64,000 bases of DNA from Saururus chinensis (lineage: Eukaryota > Streptophyta > Magnoliopsida > Piperales > Saururaceae), in NCBI GenBank assembly GCA_035235625.1, contig CP141145.1, positions 7,006,001 to 7,070,000 of the forward strand. Direction: 5' to 3'. Shown piece by piece: positions 35,156 through 47,245 of this stretch (within the stretch, counting starts at the first letter, position 1; each line of letters opens with the position of its first letter). The notes under the pieces are model-generated. The model was given only the letters and a program-made list of their open reading frames with translations. It was not told where the DNA came from and made no database searches. The position numbers and the translations under genes were made by a program.

Positions 35156-35915
35156 GACCCTGGATAAGGGTGTTTGTGTAAGCTTAATTTGATGGTATGA
35201 CTTTGACATGATGGTGCATTTGGTATGACTTTGGCATGATGGTGCATTTGGTATGTTTGTATGCGTATGAGCATGATATTGATATGCCTATCTGCTTCAT
35301 GTTTGAGTTGCATGAACGCATGTATTTATGAACTTAGTGAGTTCACTGTTTTGGATTCCCCTACTAGGTTTTTTCCTACTGAGTATGAAAATACTCATTA
35401 TCCTACTTTTTAGCCCCATTGTACGGGAGGTTTTGCAGGTTGTGCGGAGAGCTCCTGGTGATGGATGCTCGCTTCCGAGGTGGATTGATTCCCTTGGACT
35501 CAAGTATATGCTTCACTCACTGCGAGTTTATTTGTGCCACGATCTCTTATATTGGGTGAGATGAGAAGTTAGATGTTTATCATTCTGGACTTTCATTTGG
35601 ATTAGTCTATGGACTGTTATGGGACTTGCACTCAGGGAAGCATGGGAGAGGTTTGTATTTAAAGTCTATGATCATAGCAATTTAGTCGTACGTGTATTTT
35701 CGAGTAGCGCCAGATGATATTTGCTTTGGCCGTAAGATGTTTGACCGTATGATGAAAATATTTAGATGGAAAATGGATGTTTATTGTTTTAAATTATAAA
35801 CTATTTATCAGGTTTTGATTTCATCATTTTTCCTCTGATTTACAGACGTTATATTGCAAAAAAAATTTATGAATTTTAAGGAAAATGTATGAAAAATCTC
35901 GGGCATTACAATAAG

Positions 35916-36567
35916 CTAGAGAATTACTTCAGAAAGAATCATTAATTAAATTTATGGCATAAACTATCTTCGACAATAGCACAAATTATCTACACTAAAC
36001 TAGCTATAGGCACGACTCGTCTCATCTTAGTATAACTCATCCAATTCATTAATTATATGAACATAAAAACTATTGCATGACCATCTCATCTAAATCACAA
36101 AAATTAGAATCAATGTAAATATCAAAACTACATCAATCTATCATCTACAAGACAATAAATCAACATAGACTTGAATAAACATGAAAAGCTCTTCCATTAA
36201 AAAGGAAATCCTTATCATACAATTGTCATAATTCACAACTGAGATCTAAATTAAAAAGAAAAGAAACTAAAACTTATTTATAGCTTCATCAACTCCTAAG
36301 TAAAAGAAAAGTCTAGCCTTTTATGGTATAAGAAAGCTCTTGAATCTCCATTGAAAGCTTTGAATTCTCCTCCATTTTTTCTTCCTTCTTTTCTTCAAAA
36401 AATCTACTGAAAAACTTTAATTTCGAGCCAAAGATGTCTTTATAAAGGCATAAGAACCGTAAGAAAAAGTCTAATATGAAAAGGACTCAAAATTAGCCTA
36501 AACTAGGAAACTGAGCATTATCTCGATCGATCGCCCTGCATACCCGTTCAAACGCCAATGAAGAATC
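35916..36567 (-). repeat. Middle segment of the TGATAAG-type LTR
   Basis: Non-coding, AT-rich. It is bounded by the ATAAG duplication of the family-3 LTR and the GAATC duplication of family-1 copy 2. Near its end it carries CGATCGATCGCCCTGCATAC and CGTTCAAACGCC, the same kind of foldback words as in the family-2 LTRs. Confidence 0.65.
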
Positions 36568-36946
36568 TGTAATGTCCGGGAATTTTCTATATTCCTGAAG
36601 TTGAACACGGGGAAATTAGGGTGTGGGACTCCTTATCCTTCTCATGAGAATAACTTGATCATCGATTAGAACTAATAGTTGAGATTTATAGGATGGAAAG
36701 CAGATAGAAAGAGCTTCGAAATGCCTCCATGAACATGCAAATCGGAGTTCGAATGAGGGAGATACGACAACTCGAAGTTATATATAGCGCGCAAGACTCA
36801 TTTACCTGAATCAGATGTGTTAATTGGCTGTTTAAGTTGCTATATGGGCCTGATTAATTAATATTTTGAAATTAAGTTTGAAGGGCCAAATTAAGTGGCC
36901 TAATTGGGGGAGTTTTGGCCCAACAAGGGTTCCTAATCTCTACACC

Positions 36947-36954
36947 TATAAAAA
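36947..36954 (+). promoter_or_regulatory. TATA box, family-1 copy 2
   Basis: TATAAAAA at the position corresponding to TATAAAAG in copy 1, after CTAATCTCTACACC. Confidence 0.55.
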
Positions 36955-39900
36955 ACCTAATTAGGGCTTTTTGGAGGAAGCTTCGGCCGTTGCCATCAGA
37001 ATTTTTCTGGCAACTGGAGCAAATTCATGGCGGGTGATGGAGTCGGGGAAGAGGGAGCACAAGTCTCCGAAGGCGGTGGGTCGACAGTAACCCTGCATGT
37101 AAGGTAGAATCACTAAAACATCCTTTTAGCTTAAATTAGAGACACGTGTTAACCAATTTAATTAGCAAAAGCCGGCTAGAAAATGCCTGACTGCCGGCCA
37201 GACCAATTATTCCAATCGTCAAAGGGGCAAAGCTTGAGTCTTTGTCTTCTTTGTTGATTAGCCAGTAGGAGGTGGAGCCTCGTCGAAAGTCTGGACTGTC
37301 ACTCCGCCGCGCCCCTGTTCATCTAGTTCCATGTGAAATCACATAGGAGAGGAGACACTGCGGGCTATATCGCCGGCGTCGGGCTGGCGTCAGAACCAAG
37401 AGGTTCGGAATCGCCACTGAACAGCGGATCGAACAACCCTAGCCCTATGGCTAGTCGAGGTGATGGTGTTGTTGCAGATCGCTAGCGGAGGGCCTGACTG
37501 CGCTTTTGACCCTTCGACAGCCACCGTGTCTCGACGGGATTGGGGCTAATAGAATCGCCTCTCGCGATCCCACTAGCCAGCCAATCAGCCAACAGTGGCC
37601 ATTGGAGGCCAGCAGGGACACCTGCTGGACGGAACTGAGGAAGATGCCTCGTTTGGCCTAGACCCGACTGGCCTAGGCCTGGCCCGGTTCTAGTCTAGGT
37701 CAATTGTTCTAAAATAATAATAAAATAAAGAATGAACTGAACGGGGCCTGGTTTAGGGGGGTATAAGGGTCCAAAAAATTATAGAAAATTACTTATGGAC
37801 CTTGAGAGGTGTGGGAGTATTATGACCAAGTTTCCGACCTGGGAAAAATCCCAAAGACTATGAAATGACCCTTTATCCCTTATAGTTAAATTGTCGTGTG
37901 TAAACCACTTACCTGACTTCGGGGCTCTGGTTCAAGTACTATGAGTTGATCTAAAAATTGAGAAAATTTTTAGTAATAGCTTAATATGTACCCTGATTAT
38001 AGACTAAGATGAGTAGTGAGGAAAAATCCTAGTGCATGGATAATTAACCATTTTACCCCTATGGTTAATCGTAAACTGTTAAGTCAACCAAGGTCGGTCC
38101 AAGGGGTTCACAACCCCGTCACACGCCAGAAAAATTATAAAGTGTCCATGAAGTCTAGTAATATCCTTGAGTTCAATTTAGGATGCATTAGATGTCAAAA
38201 AGACCTTAAACCAAATGATAGAAATACCCCTTTGAGGGACCTGTCCACATTCGTGTGAATGGAAGCGCTGGTCAGTTTGAGAGTGGAGCCTCCTGAGAGG
38301 ATTATTAATTAAAATAAATAAAAGGGTAGTGAGATGGCCAAATGACCTAAGGGAGAGTACCATACCCTGGGTGGTAAAATTACCCTAATGCCCTTAAGGG
38401 CAGTATGTTCTATTTCTGCCAAAACTAATAACCTAACTACCAAGCGTTAGGGTATGCTATAGTAATGTTAAAGGGCATCAAAAGGAAGGGTGTGACTTGT
38501 AAGGAACACAAAGACCTTGTCAGGTCATAGTGTCATGGAAAACAAAGGGGAAAACCCTAATTCTCAGGGTTTAAGGCAGCGTATTACATGTGTCTACAAC
38601 CTTGTACATCGATCAACTAGAGTACTATATACGTAATTCGCGTGATGCGTTAGAGTTGTTTACACTCTCAAGCTTGGATTCACTGAGCCCTAGCTCTGCA
38701 AATGAGTGCAACAGGCCTCCATTTATTATTTATGCACTTGTGTGATTGCATATTATATATGTTGATTATTCTGATGCTTGTATTGATTATTGTTGTGTTA
38801 AGTTATAACAGTAACTTAAGGTTAATAAAGACTAATCAAGAGATTTTGGTTGTCGTTGGATTGGGGGGAGAACATATAATCAAGATAATGACTAAAATAC
38901 CCTCTTTAGGGGTTGGGACCAGTTCATGGAGTGAACGGGACTCTGACATAGAATTTTACCTTGGTTAATGAACCGAGGGTGGTTATGGGATGTTCTCCGA
39001 GTCATAGCTCAGTGGATGAGCTATTTATTAGGTCGATTCACAAGGTGAAGAGGACCCAAATGGTTGAGCGGACACTTGACTGGATGGACATAATATAGTC
39101 TATGTTTTAGATGTTTGGGGGAGTCAATGGTCATAAAGACCTAAGGCTTCTATGGATACATTAGTAATGTCTTAGAAGACATTTTCTCCCTAAGTTGGGG
39201 AATGGTGGAGATTGTGTTACGCTTTTTCATCGCCACGACGGTTTGGGTATTGATCAGAGGGTCTTTATCGCGGGTCTCCCGTAGGTCTTCCAAGGACCAT
39301 ATAGTATGTACGAAAAGCGGAGTTGTATGAGCATCATGGAAGGCTTGTGCTTCTCACCAATCTGTGTCCATGAGCACAATGGGGATCGTCTTCTCCAGAT
39401 GCATGGCAGGCTATTGAGAGTCCTAGGGATTTTGGTCAAGCTGCTGTTAAGTAGTCTACTCCAATGATGGAGTCCTCTATCTGGAGATTTCTCGAGGGAA
39501 GAGTAATCTCTAAGTGAATACTTATTTGATAGTATTAATTATTGAACAAGGGTTGTGAAATAATTAATAACATTGATTGATATTGCCTATTTAATTAGAC
39601 AAGTAGAACGGTTAAAGGACTTACTAAAATGTAGGTTGATTGAAAATACCTAAGCATTGCATGTCATGACCAGAATTTTTAAAAGCATTTTTAAATAGCA
39701 TGAACAGTAAGTAGTGAGAAAATTTTTCTTTCCTTAAATACAATATAAACCATTCGATTAAATATCCAGGTCATGATAACTGGGGTTCACAAATATGGAT
39801 ATCAAATCATATGATATTATTTAACATCTGAAAATTCATAAAGAACAGCTCATCCATCTAAGTACAAGTCTGTCATCCGACTGAAAATAAACAACTAAGT

Positions 39901-42900
39901 TGACTCTCACGCTAGTGAAACACATACATACCAAAGTTGCAGAAACACAAAAACTTCATCTTATGCTCGGCTGCCTTGGTCTCACTTATCGTCACCTGAG
40001 AATCAACAACCAACCGAACGAAACAACCACAACAACAATGGAATCTCTCCGCCTTCAGGAGAAGAGCTTCCAAAGGACAAAAGATTTTATTAAAGTTTTT
40101 CGAATGGGGCCAACATTACCCGATGTTAGTTGCCTACGTACTCATTAGACAACATCTCTAATGTTTCCAACAATATTGGATCCAGACGGAGTTTTGCCTA
40201 GAGACTACTCTATCCTAAGAAGCATAGCATCACACATGCATAGTACTCCATCCTAAAACAATGTTATTAATTATCTCACATCCCTTATTTGATAATTAAT
40301 ACTATCAAATCTATAACTCAGAGATGACTCACCCCTTGAGAAATCTCCAAACATAGTACTCCAACCTTGGAGTAGACTGCTTTACATCAGCTTGACCCAA
40401 ATCCCCAGAGCTCTCAATAGCTTGCCACGAATCTGGAGAAGAGGATCCTAACTGTGCTCATGGACATAGATTGGCGAGAAGCACAAACCTTCCATGATGC
40501 TCATACAACTCCGCTTTTTGTATGTACTAAATAGTCCTGGGAAGACCTGCTAGAGATCCGCAATAAAGACCCTTTGGTCAATACCCAAACCATCGTGGAG
40601 ATGAAGAAGCATATTGCAATCTCCACCATCCCAACTCAGGGCCCCGTTCACTCCATGAACATGTCCCCACCCTAATGAGGGTATTTTAGCCATTATCTTG
40701 ATTAGATGTTCTCCCCCTAATCCAACGGGAACCTTGATTCAACTTCATTAATCTTAAGTTACTCATATAAATCAACGCATTAATACTATATGCAAGCATC
40801 AAAATAAATAACATATATACTATGCAATCACATAGGTGCATAGATAATAAATGGAGGCCCATTGCACTCATTTGCAGGGCTAGGGCTCAGAGAATTCAAG
40901 CCCGAGAGTATAATTAACTCTAACACATCGCACGAGTTATATATTTAATACTCTAGTTGATCGATGTCCTTAGTTTCAAACACGTGTAATCCGCTACCCT
41001 AAACCTTGAAAATTAGGGTTATTCCCCTTGTTTCCCGGGACACTATGACAAGACAAGATCTTCATGTCACTTACTAGTGACACCCATTCCTTTTGAAGCC
41101 ATTCCACGTTACTATAGCGTACCCTAACGCTTAGTAGTTTGGTTATCCATTTCAGTAGAAACAGAACATACTACCCCCTAAAGGCATTAGGGTAATTCTA
41201 CTACTTGGGGTATGCTACCCTCCCTTGGGTCATTTGGTCATCTCACTACCCTTTTATTTATTTTTAATCATAATCTTCTCAGGAGGCTCCACTCTCAAAC
41301 TAACCTGCACTTCCATTCACACAAATGTGGGCGGATCTACTCAAAGGGGTATTTCTATCATTTAGTTTAATACCTTATTGACATCTAATGGGTCCAAAAT
41401 TGAACTCAATGGTACTTGACTTCATGGACTCTGTGTAATTATCCTAGCGTGTGACAGGGTCGTGAACCCCTTGAACCAACCCAGGTTGACTTAATAGTTT
41501 ATTATAAATTCTAGGGGCAAAAAGGACAATTATCCACTCACTGGGATTTTTCCTCAGTATAAAGTTTGGTATATATTTAGGGTAAATACTAAGCTCTTAC
41601 TGAAAATTTCTCCAGTTTTTAAATCCACTCCTAGGCCCCTGAACTAGAGCCTTGAACTCGGGTAAGTTAATATTATACGATAATTTCACTAATAGGGGTA
41701 AAAAAATTATTTCATAGTCTCTAGGATTTTTCCCTAAGCTGAAACTTGTTCAAAATACTCCTACACCTCTTGGGGTCATTGAGTATTTTTATAGAAATTT
41801 TTTAACACACCTATCCCCCCTGAACCAAACCCGGTTCACCCTTCTTTTATTTCTTTTTTTCCAAAACTGGACCAGTTCGGTTTGGGTCGACGACCCACAA
41901 TGCAGGTAGTCTTCCCTGCGTCCAACCAGAGGCGAAAGCACCTCTGGCAGCACCTCCCCTGACCGCCAAGGTGGGGTGGCAGGCTGGGCTCCACAGGATC
42001 GTCGCCAGTTGGCGATTCCATTGAGTTGGGGCCTGCTGCCTCTCAGAGGCCGGCAGAGGGCCAGTCGGCTGACCCTTTTTAAAAAAAAAAAAATTGGTGG
42101 TGGCGTCGCTACGGCAGGATGCCACGGTCGATGGGCTAGGCTTGATTGGATCACCATCTTCCGGCGATTTCGGCAGCCCTGGTCCATCCTCCAACTGGCG
42201 GCTCCGCCGCGCTGCTACAAGTTCTTTTTTTTTCTACAACGATCCAGTGGCCTGCACAGCGGCAACCAAAACTACCGCCGCCAGGGCTGCCGGTGCCAGG
42301 GGCAATGAGGCTGGAGACATGGCCGATGCTACCGGAGCCAGGGCCGTCACGGCCAAGGGCTAGTACAGCCCCTATCCTACGACAAGTCCAGTGATTAGAA
42401 ATTTAATTATTGGTCACGTGAGTAGTGTCACAGCCCGGCGCTGCCCGACCCGAGCCAAACCCGGTCCAAGGGCCGGTCAAGCACGCGGGGGGGACTAGGG
42501 GAAGTTGAGAAACGGTTTAGCGGAAGACTTAACCCTAAATATGGGCGATCTAACAAAATTATGGAGTATGAACATTCCTTTGAAAAGAGTAAATAAGAAG
42601 AAAAGAAAGAGAGTCGCTTAACTCAAAATAAACGACTAGTCTCAAACCCACATGCTTAGTCAACCATAGCCCACTCTAGGCTCCAAAATAAGTCTTAAGC
42701 AACACAGCTGTATAAATTAACATAAATCCAACAGAGAACCATACACAAAGGTTCTAAACATAAAGCATAAACTAAGGAAAATAAGTCGCATAAGAGTCTC
42801 CACGATCACATCCAAGTCGTCTCCGATCTTTCCTCAAAGAGGAGATCCTGTTCGTCTGCATATCACGCCACGCAGCCCCAAAGCAAAAGCACAATAAAGA

Positions 42901-43084
42901 TGGGTGAGTTTAAATAACTCAGCAATAGTTTTTAATATAACTATCATCATCAGAAATACGATAGCATAGCAATAAAATCGTTCATATCAAAGATTGACAA
43001 GATGAAACATTTTCTGATCACACATACACATCACCTAAACCTGCATCATAGTGTATAATCCACATAGTGCCATTCACATCATAT

Positions 43085-43235
43085 CCACTTGCATAAAATG
43101 TATCTCTAACATACATATCCAATCATGCATCACATCATAACAACCTGCATGAAATGTATCTCTAACATAATATCCAACCATGCATCACATCATATCAACC
43201 TGCATGAAATGTATCTCTAACATACATATCCCATA
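43085..43235. repeat. Three tandem units in the reverse family-2 LTR
   Basis: Units hold CTGCATGAAATGTATCTCTA and ACATACATATCC with CATCACATCATA spacers. This is the reverse complement of the array at 31445-31670. Confidence 0.8.
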
Positions 43236-43296
43236 TGCAAGTCCATACACATAGAAAATAAACCTGCTCCTCAAGGCCAAAGCCTTCGAGCAACTC

Positions 43297-43425
43297 CTGC
43301 TTATCAAGACCGAAGTCTCAAGCAACTCTTGCTTATCAAGACTGAAGTCTCAAGCAACTCCTGCTTATCAAGACCGAAGTCTCAAGCAACTCTTGCTTAT
43401 CAAGACCGAAGTCTCAAGCAACAAT
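43297..43425. repeat. Four units of a 32-bp tandem repeat
   Basis: TTGCTTATCAAGACTGAAGT then CTCAAGCAACTC, with very few differences between units. Low divergence against the LTR background suggests a recent expansion. Confidence 0.85.
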
Positions 43426-46400
43426 ACCTGTAAGCCGGTGCACTCGGACAAACCAACTGGATTCTCAAGGTCCAAATAATCATAATAATCTCAATCCACA
43501 AGACAAGTACACAACTCGTCCCTACATAACTCTATTTAACTAGACTCAACCCAGGGAGTTCACATGTTCCACACAGGAACTCAAATCAAAACATGTCCTT
43601 TCGGACCAACCAAGTTCCGATTAATTCAAAGAGCGATTAATCCGGCATGCAATCTCAACCATTACATACAATCGATCAAATTCGATTAACCTTGATAAAG
43701 CCTCAATTGGAAATACATTTGCATCCACTTAACTAAACTCAACCCGCCTTGGAGTGTGCACGTAAAAATACTTCTATGTCGACTCTAGTCCTCACGTCCT
43801 ATACCATGAGTATTCGTGACGCCATAGAAGCAAATTTAACTAAGCACTAGCGCAACGAACCTTAGAGCTATCCAACGGCATAATGCGTCCCATACCGCAA
43901 GTGTCTAATGGTTTCTCTTTGGCTGTTCCACACAGCCGATCAATTCTGATTAACCAACAGTAAAATCTCAATTGGAAATATATTTTCATGATGCATGCAA
44001 CATGGTACATACGTGGGCAAAGCATACATGAATTCTAATTCATTATAGGTGCTCTCATCAGCCCTTCATACATCATTCATAATCATAATAGCAAACCTCA
44101 TCATCATCAATAAACCCTACATGTGTGTGTGTACCTAGTAGAAGCACTACACTCAATGCATATCAACATGCTTAAAATTAATTCACTACCACACTACATA
44201 TGTGAATTAACATCTAATCATGAATTCCAACAAAAATCATAGAGAAGAATCATTTAAAATCGTAACTCAAATAAAAGCTTAACCACAAGCTAACCTCATA
44301 TAAGATTACTTGAGTCAAGACATAACACTAACATTCACACATCAATTAACCACATCTTAACATGACATATCAGCCCATTAGTATACTATAGCCCTACTGA
44401 AAATACACCTAACCATAGAGAATCAACCATTCATAACTTCAAGATGGTAATTCCAACATCATATAACCAACCACAAGCCATTCCACATAACTCTAAATAT
44501 ATATACCACAACTTCTAACATCAATAGAATGCTCTTCAAGTAACTTATTATAGATCAAAATACTTCACATAAACATAAAAATGATATTTTGAAGTAGATA
44601 TGTCAAAATAAGCATCAAACATAAAATTGTCAATTTCTGCAATGTAGCCGTTCAAACGCCCTCCGGGCCATTCGATCGGCTAAACAGGATACGTGCCAAA
44701 ATTGCAGTGATGCCGTTCGAACTCCCTACATGGCAATTTGAACGCCAACAAGGCAGATTCGACCTTCTTCTTCCTTTCGCATTTTCAAACCGAAACTTCA
44801 TTGATAAAACTCAAAATCACCATCTAACAACCTAAATATCATTAAAAGTCCACCATAACTTCTAGAATGCTAATCCACATCATAACAAGATAAAACCCTA
44901 TGAAATCGGGATTAAAGATTATCATTTACTAATCATGCCATTAAAGCCTTAAATCAAGTAAAACCATTCAAAATAAACCACAAAATCAAGAGTTTTACCA
45001 TAGGAAAATTGAAATTTCGAAAGTCCATTACCTTATCCCTTGATTAGGCTTGGGTTTGATGGTCACCCTTCTTGAAAACCTTACAAGACATAGAGTTTGA
45101 ATTAAACTCCATTAAAACCGATTTAACATATAAAACCCTAATTAAAAACTTAGATCTATGGCTTGTTGAACATAAAAATCGAATTTTTAGAGCTAGGGTT
45201 TGAAGTAAAGATGTAAATTAGTAGTTTTGATGTTTAAAAACGAATCAAAACAAAGGGGAAATGGTAGATCTAGAAGGGATTAAGAGGAAAGCTAGGATTT
45301 GGTGCTTAATTAGAAGGGACTTACCTTAAATACCTTCTAATCCGGGCCTAATTGGGGATTAGGCCTGACCTCTCCTTCTCAGCCTATTCCCAAACTAGAA
45401 ATGGCTCAGTTCTAGCCTTTTATAGTAGGGTTTAGATTGCACTAACTGAAATAATGGGGTGTAAGTAGAATTTTGAGCTAAAAATGAGCATTTTACAAAT
45501 TTGGGCACTAATTAAATCTGATAAAGCATTTTACAAATTTGGGCACTAATTAAAACTGATAAAATTTTGAAAATTTTTGTATAAGCTTAAGTTGATGTAT
45601 GGGTTCATTTGATACAAAAATCCAAATTTTGATGGTGGGGCCCACCAGGGTCCCGCCAAAACCCTAATTTTTAGAAAAATAGTAAAAATTCAGAAAAATC
45701 CCAAAAATTCACATTTGACTAAAAATCACTTGAAACTAGTATCTATAAAGTTGATTTTGATTAAAACTATGAAAAACATCATTTATCTTTGAAACCACCG
45801 AATAAATCAGAAAACGTGTTATCCTCACGATAACCGATAATTAAAGTGAAACGAAAACCAGTTTAAGATCAGAGATCTTACAAGTAGTATTGTGCATTAT
45901 TGTTCACGTGAGTAGTATTGTGCAGAAATCACTATTTTTATTCAAATTAGTTAACAATTCTCCACTAAATATCGACTTGAAATCATACCTCAATGGCCGA
46001 GTTATCGTCGATCCACCACCGCCAAAGCCTTGCCAGAAAATTTCATCGACGGCTCCTCCTCTCCCTCAACGGTCCAAGCTCCCCCTCTTAAAAGCCCTAA
46101 TTAGCCCCTTTTATATGAATGGGATTAGGGTTCCTAATCCCTTATGGAGTTGGGCCAAAACCTCCTCAATTCAGCAACTGGGCCTCAAAAACACCATTAC
46201 GAAATACTAATTAATCGGTCCCATATAGTAACTTAAACGGACAATTCGTGCGTCCAATTCAGGTAAACGGGCCCTACACTATGTTAAACTTCGAACAGTC
46301 GTATCTCCCTCATCCGAACTCCGATTTACGCATTCCTTGTGGCGTTTCGAAGCTCTTTCTGTCTACTTTCCATCCATATAGGTTTCAGCCACCAATTATA

Positions 46401-47245
46401 AGTATTAAATATGTTATTTGAACGAAAAATTCAAGGGTTCCATCACCCTAATTTCCCGTGGTCAACTTCAGGAATTTAGAAAATTCCCGGTCGTTACATT
46501 ACATGTGTGATGTTATGTTTCTAAGGATAGCGTAGTTTCTAGGTAGAACTACGTCTGGATCCGATCTTGTTGGAAACATTGGAGATATTGTGTGATGAGT
46601 TTGTAGGCAACTAACATCAGGTGATGTTGGCCCGATCTGAAAAATATTAATAAAAATTTGTCCTTTCGAAGCTCTTCACCTGAAGGCGGAGGGATTTCAT
46701 TATTGTTGTGGTTGCTTAGTTTGGTTGGTTGCAGATTCTCCAGGTGACGACAAGTGAAACCAAGACAGGCAAGCACAAAAAGAAGTTTTTGTGTTTCTAC
46801 AACTCTATTATGTAAGTGTTTCATTAGCGTGAGAGTCAACTTAGTTATTTATTTTCAGATAGACGACGGACTTGTACTTAGATGGATGAGCTGTTCTTGT
46901 TGAATTATGAGACGTGTAAATATCATATGATTTGATATTTGTATTTGTGAACCCCAGTTATCATGACTTGGATATTTAATCGAATAATTTATTTTGTATT
47001 TAAGAGAAAAAATTCTTGTGACTTATCATTCGTGCTATTTGAAAAAGCTTTTAAAAATCCGGGTCGTGACAGAATCTGCACAAAATTAATTAAAGTAAGC
47101 CAATTTACTTCAAAACATCATATAAGTTTTTTCTAACCTAATTAAATTTAATTTTTAATTATTTTAACTATATTAACTCTTAAATGAGACTAGTCAATAT
47201 AATAATTAAGGGTAAAATAACATAAAAATTATACTTATCACCAGT

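Larger units (their letters stand above)
24772..35910 (+). mobile_element. Family-3 solo LTR (about 4.7 kb) with two younger LTRs inside
   Basis: It starts TGTAAGGTCCCTGATTTTTC, ends CTCGGGCATTACA, and is flanked by perfect ATAAG duplications (24767-24771 and 35911-35915). Its own sequence is 24772-25630, 28953-29184 and 32337-35910. It has no retroviral frame. The second half is packed with short tandem arrays (33110-35260). The hairpin TGAGTAT-GAAA-ATACTCA is at 35380-35397. At about 4.66 kb this is a very long LTR. Confidence 0.85.
42426..45883 (-). mobile_element. Family-2 solo LTR, reverse copy, deepest layer
   Basis: TGTCACAGCCCGGCGCTGCC to GAGATCTTACA in reverse, 3458 bp, with perfect AGTAG duplications (42421-42425 and 45884-45888). 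It sits in family-1 copy 3, making it the innermost level of the stack. It shares the forward copy's TATA box (45417-45424, minus strand), the ATGTATCTCTAACATACATA units (43085-43235) and the GTTCGAAC-type words (44648-44760). It also has a 32-bp array at 43297-43425 that I did not find in the forward copy. Confidence 0.88.
39662..46498 (-). mobile_element. Family-1 solo LTR, copy 3 (reverse), inside copy 2
   Basis: TGTCATGACCAG to CCCGGTCGTTACA in reverse orientation. Duplications are TTGCA (39657-39661) and TTACA (46499-46503), one mismatch. Its own sequence is 39662-42425 plus 45889-46498, about 3.37 kb. It parallels copy 1, including the GC-rich segment at about 41860-42370. A TATA box (TATAAAAG on the minus strand, 46108-46115) and the hairpin region at about 40109-40126 are recognisable. 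It inserted into a member of its own family, in the opposite direction. Confidence 0.85.
36568..47071 (+). mobile_element. Family-1 solo LTR, copy 2, interrupted by copy 3
   Basis: TGTAATGTCCGGGAATTTTC to GGGTCGTGACA, with perfect GAATC duplications (36563-36567 and 47072-47076). Its own sequence is 36568-39661 plus 46504-47071, about 3.66 kb. It parallels copy 1 throughout apart from the GC-rich segment 37000-37700, which is unlike that of copies 1 and 3. The interruption is proved by the match of CCTAAGCATTGCATG...TGTGATG on both sides to the unbroken sequence at about 28361 in copy 1. The hairpin AACATC-AGGT-GATGTT is at about 46612-46627. Confidence 0.85.
24470..47240 (-). mobile_element. 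TGATAAG-type solo LTR, second layer
   Basis: Reverse-oriented unit running from TGATCATTTATAATT to ACTTATCA. Target duplications are CCGGT (24465-24469) and CCAGT (47241-47245), one mismatch. The family-2-like host reads through from GTAGCCGGT to GCACGAAGG. Its own sequence is 24470-24771, 35916-36567 and 47077-47240, about 1.1 kb. No coding sequence was seen. CTCAGGGATGGATGAATT near 24546 corresponds to the CCCTG..GGA segment close to the 3' end of many plant LTRs in sense orientation. The superfamily is not determined. Confidence 0.75.

Noticed and set aside
34735..35313. A 192-codon minus-strand frame rich in Tyr, His, Ser and Thr.
   Set aside because: It reads through the 24-bp tandem array; its repeats follow the DNA repeat period, with no sign of a domain.
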